Positions 29,585 through 39,334 of a DNA stretch of 64,000 bases are shown here, piece after piece; positions within the stretch are counted from its first letter, which is position 1; every line of letters begins with the position of its first letter. The stretch comes from a bacterium. GTDB taxonomy: Bacteria > Desulfobacterota > Desulfobulbia > Desulfobulbales > Desulfobulbaceae. Position numbers and translations under genes: made by a program. The DNA lies in the NCBI GenBank assembly GCA_030538155.1, contig JAUNUN010000004.1, forward strand, positions 26,017 through 90,016, written 5' to 3'. Below the pieces are notes generated by a model, which had not been told where the DNA came from, searched no databases, and was given only the letters and a program-made list of their open reading frames with translations.

Positions 29585-30811
29585 ATGGTTCAACAGACAT
29601 CCTCCCTGCGGCCAAGAAGGCTCTGGATTTTGCCGCTTATTGCCGTCGGTATGGCCGTCGTCCTTGCCGGCTGGTGGTGGCTGCAGCAGTCTGCCCCCAA
29701 GGCATCGCCTTGGCTCAGCGTTCCGGTTACCAGGCAGAACATAGCAGACACGGTTCAGGCCACCGGCACTATACGAGCCGCCAAACTGGTGAATGTGGGC
29801 ACCCAAGCCACCGGCCAGGTGCAAGCCCTACATGTGCGCGTAGGCGATAGAGTGCAAGCGGGCGAGCTTATTGCCGAAATTGATGCCACTACCCAAAATA
29901 ATACCCTACGCGACGAAATCGCCTCGCAACAGTCCATCATGGCCCAGCAGAAAGCCCGGCAGGCCGCTCTGGATTATGCCCGCCAGAACCTGAAGCGGCA
30001 GCAAAGCATGTACGCCAAGGATGCGGGCTCGCTGGCCGAGCTGCAGGCCGCACAAAACGCCCTGGCTGCCGCCGAGGCCGAACTGCGCATTAATGCCACC
30101 CAGTTGCAGCAGGCGGCCATAAAAATAGAAACCGCCCGCGCTAACCTGGGCTATACCCGCATTGTTGCGCCTATGGCAGGTACGGTGGTGGCCCTGATTA
30201 CTGAAGAAGGGCAGACCGTGAACTCTGCCATGTCTACCCCGACGATCGTCAAACTGGCGCAACTGGATACCGTGCTGATTGAGGCGCAGATTTCCGAGGC
30301 AGATGTTACCCGGCTAAAGCCCGGCATGCCGGCCTATTTCACCCTTTTGGGCGATCCCCATACCCGCTACCCCACAGAGCTGCACTCCGTAGACCTGATT
30401 CCTGCTGATCAGGTCCGAGAAAGCAGCAGCGCCGGCCCGGCCCCGACCAGCCAGGGGGGTGCAATCTACTATAATGGCCGGCTCCATGCCGACAATACGG
30501 CGGGCACATTGCGAGTGGCCATGACTGCGCAGGTGGTGATTACCGTAGCCGGCCTAAATAATGTCCTGGTCGTGCCTGCCGCCGCCCTGGGCACAAGGGC
30601 CGCTGATGGCCGCTATGCTGTACGTGTGCTGGAAGAGGGCCGCAAAGGGGAGGAGCTGATACACAAAAAAGTGCGCATCGGCCTGAATAACCGGGTATAT
30701 GCCCAGGTGCTGGAGGGCCTGCAGGAGGGCGAACAGGTGGTTGTCGGCAAGGTGCAGACAGACCAGGATATGACGGCCTGGACCGGCAGCGACGCAGGAG
30801 CAGCCCCATGA
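29585..30811 (+). CDS. macA: MacA-type periplasmic adaptor of a tripartite efflux pump
   Basis: 408 residues from the ATG at 29585; the upstream in-frame extension is not adaptor-like. One N-terminal membrane anchor (about 13-32), lipoyl halves (GQVQALHVRVGDRVQAGELIAEID), a helical hairpin (about 100-190), beta-barrel and membrane-proximal domains. It links MacB to a TolC-type channel. The ATG of macB overlaps its stop by 4 bp. Confidence 0.92.
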   Translation: MVQQTSSLRPRRLWILPLIAVGMAVVLAGWWWLQQSAPKASPWLSVPVTRQNIADTVQATGTIRAAKLVNVGTQATGQVQALHVRVGDRVQAGELIAEIDATTQNNTLRDEIASQQSIMAQQKARQAALDYARQNLKRQQSMYAKDAGSLAELQAAQNALAAAEAELRINATQLQQAAIKIETARANLGYTRIVAPMAGTVVALITEEGQTVNSAMSTPTIVKLAQLDTVLIEAQISEADVTRLKPGMPAYFTLLGDPHTRYPTELHSVDLIPADQVRESSSAGPAPTSQGGAIYYNGRLHADNTAGTLRVAMTAQVVITVAGLNNVLVVPAAALGTRAADGRYAVRVLEEGRKGEELIHKKVRIGLNNRVYAQVLEGLQEGEQVVVGKVQTDQDMTAWTGSDAGAAP

Positions 30812-32793
30812 ATACAGTCGATGCCCCTGCTCCTGGCCCGGTGTTTCTGGAGTTGCGCGGGGTCTGCAAACAGTTTCAATCTGGCGGAGAACAGGTCTTG
30901 GTGCTGGATAAGGTCAACCTGCGCATCAATGCCGGAGAAATGGTAGCCATTATCGGGCCATCCGGGTCGGGCAAATCCACTTTAATGAACCTGATCGGCT
31001 GCTTGGATCAACCCAGCAGCGGCAGCTATCACATTTTGGGCGTCAATACCAGTACTATGCCACCCAACGAGCTGGCCCGACTCAGGCGGGAACATTTTGG
31101 CTTTGTCTTTCAGCGCTACCACCTGATCACGGGCCTGACTGCCCAAGAAAATGTTGAAATACCGGCAATATATACAGGGGAACCCGGTAAAAGCCGACGT
31201 AAACGCTCCCGCGCTCTTTTAGCGCGGCTGGGCCTGCAGGAACGGCTGCACTACAAACCGGGGCAGCTTTCCGGCGGACAGCAGCAGCGGGTGTGCATTG
31301 CCCGGGCGCTCATGAACGGTGGGGCCATCATCCTTGCCGATGAGCCTACCGGAGCGCTGGACAGCGCCACCGGCCTGGAGGTTATGCGCATTTTGCGCGA
31401 GCTGCACCAGGCCGGCCACACCATCATCCTTGTTACCCACGATGCCCAGGTGGCGGCTCATGCAGGCCGTATTATTGAAATTGCCGACGGACGTATCCTG
31501 CGCGACAGCGGCGCTCAAGCCCAGGTCCGCACCGGGAGCGCAGCGCCCGCAATCCCGTACCGTCAGCTCCAGCAAAACAGCATACTCGCCTGGTGCGCCC
31601 GTCTGGGCGAGGGAATGCGCATGGCCTGGACAGCCATGCGCACCCATCGCATGCGCACCCTGCTCACCATGCTGGGCATTGTTATTGGTATTGTTTCCGT
31701 GGCCTTGGTCAATGCTTTGGGTGAGGGTTCCAAACAGCAAATCCTGGCCGATATCAGTGCCCTGGGCACCAGTACCATAGATATTTATCCGGGCACTGGT
31801 TTTGGCGACCGGCGAGCCGACGTTACCCCAGGCTTTACCCTGGAGGATGCAGAGGCTCTGGCCGCACTTCCTTTTGTAGACAGCGTCACCCCGCAAACGC
31901 AGTTCAATACTACAGTACGACGCGGCAACACCGAAAAAAACGTAACAGCCCATGGCGTGGGCGAGCAGTTTTTCCGCGTACACGGCTACCGTTTTGCCGC
32001 CGGCGCGGGATTTGATACAATCAGCACCCACCAACTGGCCCAAGAGGCCGTGGTGGATGCCAACACCCGCAAGGCCCTCTTTAGTCCCAGCGAAAACCCC
32101 ATTGGCCAGACCATAGTGTTAGGCACGGTACCGGTGCGGATTATTGGCGTAACCAGCCAGAGAAAAGGCTCTTTTGCCACAAACGAAGGCAATGTGGTGT
32201 GGCTGCCCTATACCACCGTCCTGGCCCGTTTTTCCGGCAATAGCACCAGGCTGCAAAGCATGGGCGTACGCGTTGCCGATACCGCCGCCATGCAAGACGC
32301 TGAAAACGAGCTGAGTACCCTGCTGCTTATCCGGCGCGGCAGCAAGAATTTTTTTACATACAACAGCGACAGCATCCGGGCCACGATTGAAAAAACAACC
32401 CTTATCCTGCAACTGATGATTTCTTCTATCGCGGTTATTTCGCTGCTTGTCGGCGGTATTGGCGTTATGAATATCATGCTGGTCAGCGTAAGTGAACGCA
32501 CACCGGAAATAGGCATTCGTATGGCGGTGGGGGCCAGACAAGGTGATATTTTGCAACAATTTATAATAGAGGCCATGCTGGTCTGTCTGGCAGGAGGGCT
32601 TGCCGGGATCGCCCTGGCCATGGGGATAGGTCTGCTTATTACTCTTTTTGTGCAGCAGTTCCAGTTGATCTTTTCCGTGCAGGCCGTGAGCCTGGCTGTG
32701 CTCTGCTCCAGCCTTATCGGTCTGATTTTCGGCCTGTGGCCCGCTCGCAATGCCGCCCGCCTCAACCCGGTAGATGCGCTGGCGAACCAGTAA
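30808..32793 (+). CDS. macB: MacB-type ABC exporter (ATPase-permease fusion)
   Basis: 661 residues. The N-terminal ATPase has GPSGSGKST, LSGGQQQRVCIARAL, ILADEPTGALD and VTHD. The C-terminal part has one membrane helix near 290, a large periplasmic domain (about 310-530) and three helices ending in the FtsX fold (VSERTPEIGIRMAVGAR, LWPARNAARLNPVDAL). Such pumps expel macrolides, peptides, lipoproteins or siderophores from the periplasm. Substrate cannot be read from sequence. Confidence 0.95.
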   Translation: MNTVDAPAPGPVFLELRGVCKQFQSGGEQVLVLDKVNLRINAGEMVAIIGPSGSGKSTLMNLIGCLDQPSSGSYHILGVNTSTMPPNELARLRREHFGFVFQRYHLITGLTAQENVEIPAIYTGEPGKSRRKRSRALLARLGLQERLHYKPGQLSGGQQQRVCIARALMNGGAIILADEPTGALDSATGLEVMRILRELHQAGHTIILVTHDAQVAAHAGRIIEIADGRILRDSGAQAQVRTGSAAPAIPYRQLQQNSILAWCARLGEGMRMAWTAMRTHRMRTLLTMLGIVIGIVSVALVNALGEGSKQQILADISALGTSTIDIYPGTGFGDRRADVTPGFTLEDAEALAALPFVDSVTPQTQFNTTVRRGNTEKNVTAHGVGEQFFRVHGYRFAAGAGFDTISTHQLAQEAVVDANTRKALFSPSENPIGQTIVLGTVPVRIIGVTSQRKGSFATNEGNVVWLPYTTVLARFSGNSTRLQSMGVRVADTAAMQDAENELSTLLLIRRGSKNFFTYNSDSIRATIEKTTLILQLMISSIAVISLLVGGIGVMNIMLVSVSERTPEIGIRMAVGARQGDILQQFIIEAMLVCLAGGLAGIALAMGIGLLITLFVQQFQLIFSVQAVSLAVLCSSLIGLIFGLWPARNAARLNPVDALANQ

Positions 32794-32847
32794 CCAAGCT
32801 GGCCACAACCCTGCCTCATGCCTCATGTTTCCAGGTCCTGCATATCT

Positions 32848-34299
32848 ATGTCCTTTCCATATCACCTAGGCATCCTGCTGTGCGGTCTGCTGCTGTCCGC
32901 CTGCCTGCATCAACCGGTACCTACCCAACCCCTGCCCCTGCAAACGCCTACAGCCTGGCAACATACTGCTCGGGCTGCGCCCGCATCGGCCCAATCGCTC
33001 CAGGAGAACCCGCCCTATGCCAGGGCCTGGTGGCCGCAATACGGGCAGGAACCGCTTAATCAAGCCGTACAATTGGCGCTGACCCAACAGGGCAATGTAC
33101 AGGCTGCAGCCCTGCGGGTACGCAACGCCCTCTTGCGTACAGAGACGCAAACAGCCAACCTGTGGCCCCTGCCTTCAGGCTCGCTCAGCACAGGCTATAA
33201 CCGCAGCCTCACCGGCAACGGGACCAGCAGCCGTTCGGCCGGCGCTTCCGTAGGGGCTGACTGGGAAATCGATTTATGGGGCAAATTGCGGCAGCAGCGG
33301 GATATGAGTCAGTGGGAGCAAGAAGCCACCATGCAGGATCACACTGCAGCCATTCTTACCCTGGCTGCCAATGTGGTACGCCAGTACTGGCAACTGGCCG
33401 CAATCAACCAACGCCTGCATATTAACCGCCAAAGCCTGGATCATAGCCGGAAAACCCTGCAATTTGTGACCATACAGCACGACGCCGGTGCAGCAGCCGG
33501 CCTGGAAGTGGCCCAGGCCCGCCAGAATCTTCAGGCCCAGGAGATGGCCCTTATTGGCCTGCAACAACAACGGCAGGAGGCCCGCCACACCTTGGCGCTC
33601 TTGCTGGGAATAACTCCGAGCAACCTGCCCCGCTCCTTTGAGCCGGACAATCTACCGCAGGACGCCGCAGGACGCCCCCACATTAACCCCGGTCTGCCGG
33701 CTCAAGTGCTCAGCCAGCGGCCGGACCTCGCTGCTGCCGAGCTGCGCCTGCGGGCAACTCTGGCAAATGTACAGGTGCAGCAGCGCACCCTGTATCCGGC
33801 ACTGAGCCTGTCCGGCACCCTCAGCAGCGGTGGCAGCGCCCTGGCCAAAATTTTGCAAAACCCGGCAGCCGCCCTCAGTGCCGGCCTGTCTTTACCCTTT
33901 CTGGATGTGGGGGCTCTGCGACGCAACCCTCGCATTGCAAAAAATGAATATGAAGAGGCCTGTATCGGCTTTCGGCAAAATTTGCTGCAAGCCATTGTCG
34001 AAGTGGAAAACGGCCTGTCTGCAGAGCAGAGCCTGGCAGAAAACCAGCAGCGGCAGGTAGAGATACTGGCCCAGTTACGCCACATAGAAAATCTGGCCGA
34101 AGTGCGCTACCGTGCCGGGCAAACAGAGCTGCGCCACTGGCTGGATGCCCAAGAAGCCGGCCGTCAGGCTGAACTGGCCCTGGCAGATGTTCACCTGAAC
34201 CGGCTGCTGACCCAGAGCAATCTGTTTCAGGCACTGGGCTGGGGCGCACCCGCCTTTGCGGATACGGCCATACCTGCACTCAGGGACGAGCTGCAGTAA
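32848..34299 (+). CDS. NodT/TolC-family outer-membrane efflux lipoprotein
   Basis: 483 residues from the ATG at 32848. A signal peptide ends in the lipobox LLSAC. Two repeated OEP domains are seen, with LNQAVQLALTQQGNVQAAALRVRNA, GASVGADWEIDLWGKLRQQRD, QRPDLAAAELRLRATLANV and VEVENGLSAEQSLAENQQRQ. It should be the outer-membrane channel for MacAB; it follows macB by 54 bp. Confidence 0.92.
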   Translation: MSFPYHLGILLCGLLLSACLHQPVPTQPLPLQTPTAWQHTARAAPASAQSLQENPPYARAWWPQYGQEPLNQAVQLALTQQGNVQAAALRVRNALLRTETQTANLWPLPSGSLSTGYNRSLTGNGTSSRSAGASVGADWEIDLWGKLRQQRDMSQWEQEATMQDHTAAILTLAANVVRQYWQLAAINQRLHINRQSLDHSRKTLQFVTIQHDAGAAAGLEVAQARQNLQAQEMALIGLQQQRQEARHTLALLLGITPSNLPRSFEPDNLPQDAAGRPHINPGLPAQVLSQRPDLAAAELRLRATLANVQVQQRTLYPALSLSGTLSSGGSALAKILQNPAAALSAGLSLPFLDVGALRRNPRIAKNEYEEACIGFRQNLLQAIVEVENGLSAEQSLAENQQRQVEILAQLRHIENLAEVRYRAGQTELRHWLDAQEAGRQAELALADVHLNRLLTQSNLFQALGWGAPAFADTAIPALRDELQ

Positions 34300-34587
34300 A
34301 ACAGCAAACCGGGCGATTTCTCCGCCTGTAGAAGTAGCCGCATTCTAAAAACGCGCTACAATACCTCGGTTGAAGGACTAGAAAAATTTTAAATGTGCAC
34401 AGTGTATCCGGACCGGAGACTTGCTGTTCGCACTATCGCTGCAACAGTCCTCGCCCGGAAACCGCTGGTTTTGCCCTGGCCGCTGACTTTGTCCCGGCCC
34501 TATCTTCCAGCAGTCAGCGTATTGAATATTTTTTGCAACTCACATAGTAAGCAACCTAATCAACCTAACTAAGCAACTGGAACCTCT
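34300..34587. other. Intergenic region upstream of ahbD
   Basis: 288 bp. It contains a short tandem CAACCTAA-type repeat (about 34552-34570) in the presumed leader of ahbD. No clear promoter, terminator or RNA gene is seen. Confidence 0.4.
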
Positions 34588-35640
34588 ATGGAATTTATCC
34601 CCAAATGGATCGCCTGGGAAATCACCCGCCGCTGCAACTTCGGCTGTGTGCACTGCCGTTCTTCTTCAGAGATGGAGGTGCAGGGTCATCCGGATTTCAG
34701 CTTTAGCGAGGCCAAACGCATCCTGGCTGACATCCACAGCTATGCCGACCCGGTGGTAGTGCTCTCCGGCGGCGAGCCGCTTTTGCGTGAAGATGTCTTT
34801 GACATTGCCGCCCACGGCACGGAACTGGGACTGCGCATGTGCCTGGCCACCAACGGTTCTTTGGTGACGCCCGAGGTGTGCCGCAACATGCTGGCAAGCG
34901 GCATCAAAATGGTGTCCTTAAGCCTTGATGGGGCCAGTGCTGCCGTGCATGACGACTTCCGCCGTCAACCCGGCGCTTTCGAAGGGGTGATGCAGGCCAT
35001 CTCTCTTTTTAAGAAGCACGGCATCCCCTTTCTGGTCAACTCCTCCTTCACCAAGCGCAACCAAAAAGAGGCGGCCAAGCTCTACCCGTTGGTGAAAGAA
35101 CTGGGCGCAACCGCCTGGTATCTCTTTATGATAGTACCCACCGGCCGGGGCGAGGAAATTATGAGCGAGCTCATCCCGCCTGGTGACTACGAGGCCATGC
35201 TCAACTGGCATTATGATATAGAAAAAGAAGAAGACGAGCTGCTCATGCGGCCCACCTGCGCACCCCAGTATTACCGGCTGGTCTTGCAACGATCCAAGGC
35301 CGAAGGCGAGAGTTTCAAGCGCCGCAGCCTGTCTTTTTCCACCGGCGGGTCCAAGGGTTGCCTGGCAGGCCAACTCATCTGCCTGATCGATGTGGACGGC
35401 AATGTTTTGCCCTGCAGTTATTTCCCCAAGGCTGCCGGCAACCTGCGCAAGCAGAGCTTCAAGGAGATCTGGGAAAATGCGCCGCTCTTCCATGAAATGC
35501 GTGATTTCAAGAGCTACAAGGGCAACTGCGGCCACTGCGAATACCTAAACGTTTGCGGCGGCTGCCGCGCCAGGGCCTATGCCATGAGCGGCGACTACCT
35601 GGCGGCCGAACCCTTTTGTTCCTACCAACCCCGGCGTTGA
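34588..35640 (+). CDS. ahbD: Radical SAM/SPASM heme synthase, AhbD-like
   Basis: 350 residues. The radical-SAM cluster motif CNFGCVHC (C16, C20, C23) follows IAWEITRR, the start typical of Ahb[11 protein letters not shown] and [11 protein letters not shown] bind [14 protein letters not shown] and a C-terminal SPASM-like group ([25 protein letters not shown]) bind a second cluster. AhbD converts iron-coproporphyrin III to heme b by oxidative decarboxylation of two propionates, the last step of the siroheme-dependent pathway. AhbC or NirJ-type activity is a weaker alternative. hemE follows 66 bp downstream. Confidence 0.8.
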   Translation: MEFIPKWIAWEITRRCNFGCVHCRSSSEMEVQGHPDFSFSEAKRILADIHSYADPVVVLSGGEPLLREDVFDIAAHGTELGLRMCLATNGSLVTPEVCRNMLASGIKMVSLSLDGASAAVHDDFRRQPGAFEGVMQAISLFKKHGIPFLVNSSFTKRNQKEAAKLYPLVKELGATAWYLFMIVPTGRGEEIMSELIPPGDYEAMLNWHYDIEKEEDELLMRPTCAPQYYRLVLQRSKAEGESFKRRSLSFSTGGSKGCLAGQLICLIDVDGNVLPCSYFPKAAGNLRKQSFKEIWENAPLFHEMRDFKSYKGNCGHCEYLNVCGGCRARAYAMSGDYLAAEPFCSYQPRR

Positions 35641-35655
35641 CAGGTAATCTCACTC

Positions 35656-35672
35656 TCAGGTAGACTACCTGA
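35656..35672. promoter_or_regulatory. 17-bp dyad between ahbD and hemE
   Basis: TCAGGTAG-A-CTACCTGA is a perfect palindrome around one base, followed on the plus strand by TGTTTTCTTT. It can be an operator or a weak terminator/attenuator limiting read-through into hemE. Confidence 0.5.
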
Positions 35673-35706
35673 TGTTTTCTTTATTCAATAATTCTCCGGG
35701 TACGGC

Positions 35707-36735
35707 ATGAACACAACTTTTCTTGAAGCGTGCAGAGGCAAAAAGACCAGCCATGTTCCGGTCTGGTTTATGCGCCAGGCCGGCAGATACCTGCCTGACT
35801 ATCAGCGGGTGCGCAGCCGGCGCACCTTTCTGGAACTGTGCAAGAATCCGGAACTGGCCACTGAAGTCACCCTGCAGCCGATTGATATTTTTGGCTTTGA
35901 TGCGGCCATCCTCTTCTCCGACATCCTCATTCCCATGGAGGCCATGGGCCTGCCCCTGGAATTCCACGACGGCAGAGGGCCGATCTTTCCGGAACCGGTG
36001 CGCGATCAAAAGGCGGCAGAGGCCCTGCGGGTGCCCGATACCGAGGCGGACATGCCCTTTGTTTTGGAGACCATCCGCCTTTTGCGGCGCGAACTCAAGG
36101 TGCCGCTCATCGGTTTTGCCGGTGCACCCTTTACCCTGGCCACCTATGTGATTGAAGGCGGCAGTTCCAAGAACTTCGTTGCCACCAAGGGCATGATGTT
36201 CCACGAGCCGGAACTGTACCGCAGCATCCTCGACAAGATCACCGCCTGCACCAGCAGCTACCTCATTGCCCAGGCCAAGGCCGGGGCCCAGGCCCTGCAG
36301 CTCTTCGATTCCTGGGCAGGCGCGCTGGCCCCCTGCGACTACGAGCGCTTTGCCCTGCCCTATGTGCAAACCATTCTGGCCGATCTCAGGCAGCACACCG
36401 ATATTCCGCTCATCTACTTTGCCAATAACGGCGCGACCCTGCTGCCCTACACATCCACCCTGGATGCCGATGTGCTGGGCATAGACTGGCGCATCCCCCT
36501 GGCTGACGCCATTCGCCGGGCCGGGCCGCATGCGGTTCAGGGCAATCTCGATCCCCTGGCGCTCTTTCTTCCCAAAGAAGATCTGGAGGCGCGCATTGCC
36601 GCCATGCTGGCCGACGCGAGCGAAGCCCGCGGCTACATCTTCAACCTAGGCCACGGCGTTGTTCCGGAGACCGATCCGGATCAGGTCAAAATTGCCGTAG
36701 ATGCCGTGCACCGCTTCAGCAGCCAAGGCAACTGA
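35707..36735 (+). CDS. hemE: Uroporphyrinogen decarboxylase
   Basis: 342 residues. The N-terminal signature PVWFMRQAGRYLPDY and GFAGAPFTLATYVIEGG, plus DSWAGAL and GNLDPLAL, are diagnostic. It decarboxylates uroporphyrinogen III to coproporphyrinogen III. Full length with intact motifs. Its place directly behind ahbD is unusual for a siroheme-route organism, where uroporphyrinogen goes to siroheme first. Confidence 0.96.
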   Translation: MNTTFLEACRGKKTSHVPVWFMRQAGRYLPDYQRVRSRRTFLELCKNPELATEVTLQPIDIFGFDAAILFSDILIPMEAMGLPLEFHDGRGPIFPEPVRDQKAAEALRVPDTEADMPFVLETIRLLRRELKVPLIGFAGAPFTLATYVIEGGSSKNFVATKGMMFHEPELYRSILDKITACTSSYLIAQAKAGAQALQLFDSWAGALAPCDYERFALPYVQTILADLRQHTDIPLIYFANNGATLLPYTSTLDADVLGIDWRIPLADAIRRAGPHAVQGNLDPLALFLPKEDLEARIAAMLADASEARGYIFNLGHGVVPETDPDQVKIAVDAVHRFSSQGN

Positions 36736-36750
36736 AAAGAGGCACGACCG

Positions 36751-37323
36751 GTGGAGGAGGAGCCCCGCATACCCGGACTGGCAGAGTGCCTGCAACTGAT
36801 GCAGGACCATGCCATGCTCGCCAATATCCGCCGCCATTCGCTGGTGGTGGCCAGGCTTGCCATACAACTCCTGCAGGGCTTAAGCGACATGCAGCCTGGA
36901 AAACCGCAGGCCGGCATGGAACTGGTGCTGGCCGGCGCGCTCCTGCACGACATTGCCAAGACCCCCTGCCTCAACACCAAGTGCGACCATGCCAAAATCG
37001 GGGCCGATATCTGCCTTAAGGAAGGTTATCCCGAAGTGGCGGCCGTGGTGGGCCAGCATGTGCGCCTGTCTGTTTTTGATGTGGCCGGCTACGAGGCAGG
37101 CCGTTTCTCCGCCCTTGAGCTGGTGCACTACGCCGACAAACGGGTACGCCACCACACCGTGGTTTCCTTGGACGAACGGCTCGACTACATCCTTGAGCGC
37201 TACGGCGACAACAACCCGGAGCGCTGCCAGGCCATAGAACTACACTTCCAGCAATGCGCCCGTTTAGAGCGCCTGCTCTTCCGCTGGCTGCCTTTCCCTC
37301 CCCAGGAACTGGGCATCAGTTAA
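36751..37323 (+). CDS. HD-domain (HDIG-like) phosphohydrolase
   Basis: 190 residues from a GTG start with AGAGG 9 bp upstream. The HD metal site is seen as RRHS (about 28-31), GALLHDIAK (about 62-70) and CDHAKIGADI, followed by GQHV and the HYADKRVRH end. Such stand-alone HD proteins hydrolyse nucleotides or phosphate esters. It starts 15 bp after hemE and is probably co-transcribed; substrate unknown. Confidence 0.8.
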   Translation: MEEEPRIPGLAECLQLMQDHAMLANIRRHSLVVARLAIQLLQGLSDMQPGKPQAGMELVLAGALLHDIAKTPCLNTKCDHAKIGADICLKEGYPEVAAVVGQHVRLSVFDVAGYEAGRFSALELVHYADKRVRHHTVVSLDERLDYILERYGDNNPERCQAIELHFQQCARLERLLFRWLPFPPQELGIS

Positions 37324-37352
37324 TCATCAGCTCCCCCTTTGCTCCCTTGCCC

Positions 37353-37709
37353 ATGCAATCCGGCGTCACGCTTTTCGACTGGATCTACCACTATCCTCTT
37401 GCGGTCAGCGTCTGCGACCGCAAGGGGATTATCATCGCCATGAACCGTCTGGCGGAAGAAAATTTCAAAGCCTGGGGCGGTAGAGCCCTTCTCGGCAAAA
37501 GCCTGTTCGACTGCCACCCGGAGGCAGCCAATGCCGTCATCCGGCGCATGCTTGAAGAAGAAAGCGCCAACACCTACTACACAAGCAATAAAGGCCGGCG
37601 CAAACTGGTGCATCAATGCCCTTGGTACAACAGCAACGGCGAGTTTGCAGGCCTGGTGGAAACGATTGTTCCCATGCCCGCCGAGGCGTCCACCTTTGAG
37701 CGCGGTTGA
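37353..37709 (+). CDS. Stand-alone PAS-domain protein
   Basis: 118 residues from the ATG at 37353. A single PAS domain: FDWIYHYPLAVSVCDRKGIIIAMN, LLGKSLFDCHPE, a helical linker and KLVHQCPWYNSNGEFAGLVE. There is no output domain, so it would act by binding a partner or ligand. It is 29 bp after the HD gene. Confidence 0.8.
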   Translation: MQSGVTLFDWIYHYPLAVSVCDRKGIIIAMNRLAEENFKAWGGRALLGKSLFDCHPEAANAVIRRMLEEESANTYYTSNKGRRKLVHQCPWYNSNGEFAGLVETIVPMPAEASTFERG

Positions 37710-37754
37710 TCCACCTTCTCCGCTTCTTTCACCCTAAATTTCGAGGCAAGACCT

Positions 37755-39140
37755 ATGCAGATATCCTTTCATGGCGCAGCCAGAAACGTTACCGGTTCCT
37801 GCCACCTGGTCGAATGCGCCGGCAAGCGCATCCTCATCGACTGCGGCATTTATCAGGGCAGCCGCAGCATGGATGAAGAGAACAGCAACGACTTCGGCTT
37901 TGACCCGACCGGCATTGATTTTCTCATCCTCACCCATGCCCACCTCGACCACTGCGGTCGCATCCCGCTTCTGACCAAACGCGGCTTCAGAGGGCGCATC
38001 CTCTGCACCTCGGCCACCAGAGAACTGGCCAAGCTGGTCATGCTGGATTCGGCCCATATCCAGGAGGAGGATGCCAAGTACCAGAACTACAAGGCCTCCA
38101 AACGAAAGAAATCGGGCACACCGGTGGAACCGCTCTACACCACCATTGATGCACTCAATGCGCTTGATTTTTTTGTGGATATTGCCCGTTGGGAAAAGCC
38201 CCATCAACTCGCCCCAGGCATCAGCGTCACCTTTTACGACGCAGGCCATATCCTGGGTTCAGCTTGTGTGCTCCTTGATCTGGAAGAAAAGGGGCAGAAA
38301 CGCCGGGTGCTCTTCTCCGGCGACCTTGGTTCCAGCGACCGGGCCATCCTGCCAGATCCCGCGCCTGCACCCGAGGTTGATGTCGTGGTCATGGAAACCA
38401 CCTACGGTAACCGCCGGCACCGGGAACTGAGCGAGTCGATCATCGAATTGTTCGATGCCATCAACAGCACCATCTCGGGCCACGGCAATGTGCTCATCCC
38501 AAGTTTTGCCCTGGAGCGCAGCCAGGAACTGCTCTACTACCTGCGGGAAGGCATCGAGCAGGGGAAACTGCCGCACAACCTGCGGGTCTATCTGGACTCA
38601 CCCATGGCCATCTCGGCCACGGAAATTTTCCGTCGCCATCCCGAATGTTTTGACGAGGAAACCTGGCAGGTTCTGGTCAGCGGCCGGGATCCCTTTGCCT
38701 TGCCCGGCCTGCAGTTTACGCGCGACACCGCCGATTCGGTTGCCCTGAAGAATATGGAGGGGGTGGTTATCATCGCGGGTTCGGGCATGGCCACGGGTGG
38801 GCGCATCCGCCACCACCTGCGCAACAACTTATGGAAGCCCGAGGCTGCGGTGATCTTTGTCGGCTTTGCCGCCCAGGGCACTCTGGCCCGCCTAATTATT
38901 GACGGCGCGGAAGAGGTGCGCATCTTCAACGAAGAAATTGCGGTCAACGCTGCTATCCACACCATCAACGGCTTTTCCGCCCATGCCGATCAGCAGGAAC
39001 TGCTCACCTGGCACCGGCAGACCAAGGCCAAGCGCACCTTTTTGGTGCACGGCGAAGAAAGCACCATGCAGGAGTTTGCCGGCCTGCTCACAGGCACCGA
39101 GGTGATCCTGCCGGAACAGCACAGCGTCCACAATTTGTAA
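37755..39140 (+). CDS. Beta-CASP metallo-beta-lactamase-fold RNA hydrolase
   Basis: 461 residues. Metal motif THAHLDHCGRIPLL, DAGHILGSA, FSGDLG, METTYGNRRH and the beta-CASP and C-terminal motifs SPMAISATEIF, GSGMATGGRIRHHL, GFSAHADQ and FLVHGE. Matches the CPSF73/YSH1-like family of RNA-processing nucleases found in bacteria and archaea. Presumed RNA endo- or exonuclease in the cytoplasm. Followed by a terminator. Confidence 0.93.
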   Translation: MQISFHGAARNVTGSCHLVECAGKRILIDCGIYQGSRSMDEENSNDFGFDPTGIDFLILTHAHLDHCGRIPLLTKRGFRGRILCTSATRELAKLVMLDSAHIQEEDAKYQNYKASKRKKSGTPVEPLYTTIDALNALDFFVDIARWEKPHQLAPGISVTFYDAGHILGSACVLLDLEEKGQKRRVLFSGDLGSSDRAILPDPAPAPEVDVVVMETTYGNRRHRELSESIIELFDAINSTISGHGNVLIPSFALERSQELLYYLREGIEQGKLPHNLRVYLDSPMAISATEIFRRHPECFDEETWQVLVSGRDPFALPGLQFTRDTADSVALKNMEGVVIIAGSGMATGGRIRHHLRNNLWKPEAAVIFVGFAAQGTLARLIIDGAEEVRIFNEEIAVNAAIHTINGFSAHADQQELLTWHRQTKAKRTFLVHGEESTMQEFAGLLTGTEVILPEQHSVHNL

Positions 39141-39214
39141 TTCCAAGGCGGTCGGTACCGCGCAGTCTGCGCTGCGCGGACTCAGCCGGAAACGCACAAA
39201 AACGCGAACAAAAA

Positions 39215-39246
39215 AGGCCTGAAGCGTTATGCCTCAAGCCTTTCTT
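39215..39246. terminator. Bidirectional terminator between beta-CASP and LEA-like genes
   Basis: An 11-bp stem with two mismatches (AGGCCTGAAGC with GCCTCAAGCCT) around a short loop. On the plus strand it is followed by TTTCTTCT, on the minus strand by TTTTTTG, so it can end both convergent transcripts. Confidence 0.7.
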
Positions 39247-39257
39247 CTATCCTGTTT

Positions 39258-39303
39258 CTGCCGGCTGAAAAGGGCTTGTTACAGCGCTTTTTTCAGCCGG
39301 CAG
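39258..39303. repeat. Strong inverted repeat downstream of both convergent genes
   Basis: Perfect 14-bp arms (CTGCCGGCTGAAAA with TTTTCAGCCGGCAG) around an 18-nt centre that itself contains partial pairing. No T-run on either side; it may assist termination or protect the LEA-like transcript end. Confidence 0.65.
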
Positions 39304-39334
39304 CGATTCTTACATCTATATTACAAAAGGAGCA

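Noticed and set aside
29157..29615. A 152-codon minus-strand frame between exporter and macA
   Set aside because: No Shine-Dalgarno, odd Cys/Arg/Pro-rich composition and overlap with regulatory palindromes; treated as non-coding.
29585..34299. macAB-tolC-like block as a recently acquired island
   Set aside because: No flanking repeats, integrase, tRNA or transposase is visible, and composition could not be measured, so transfer cannot be supported.
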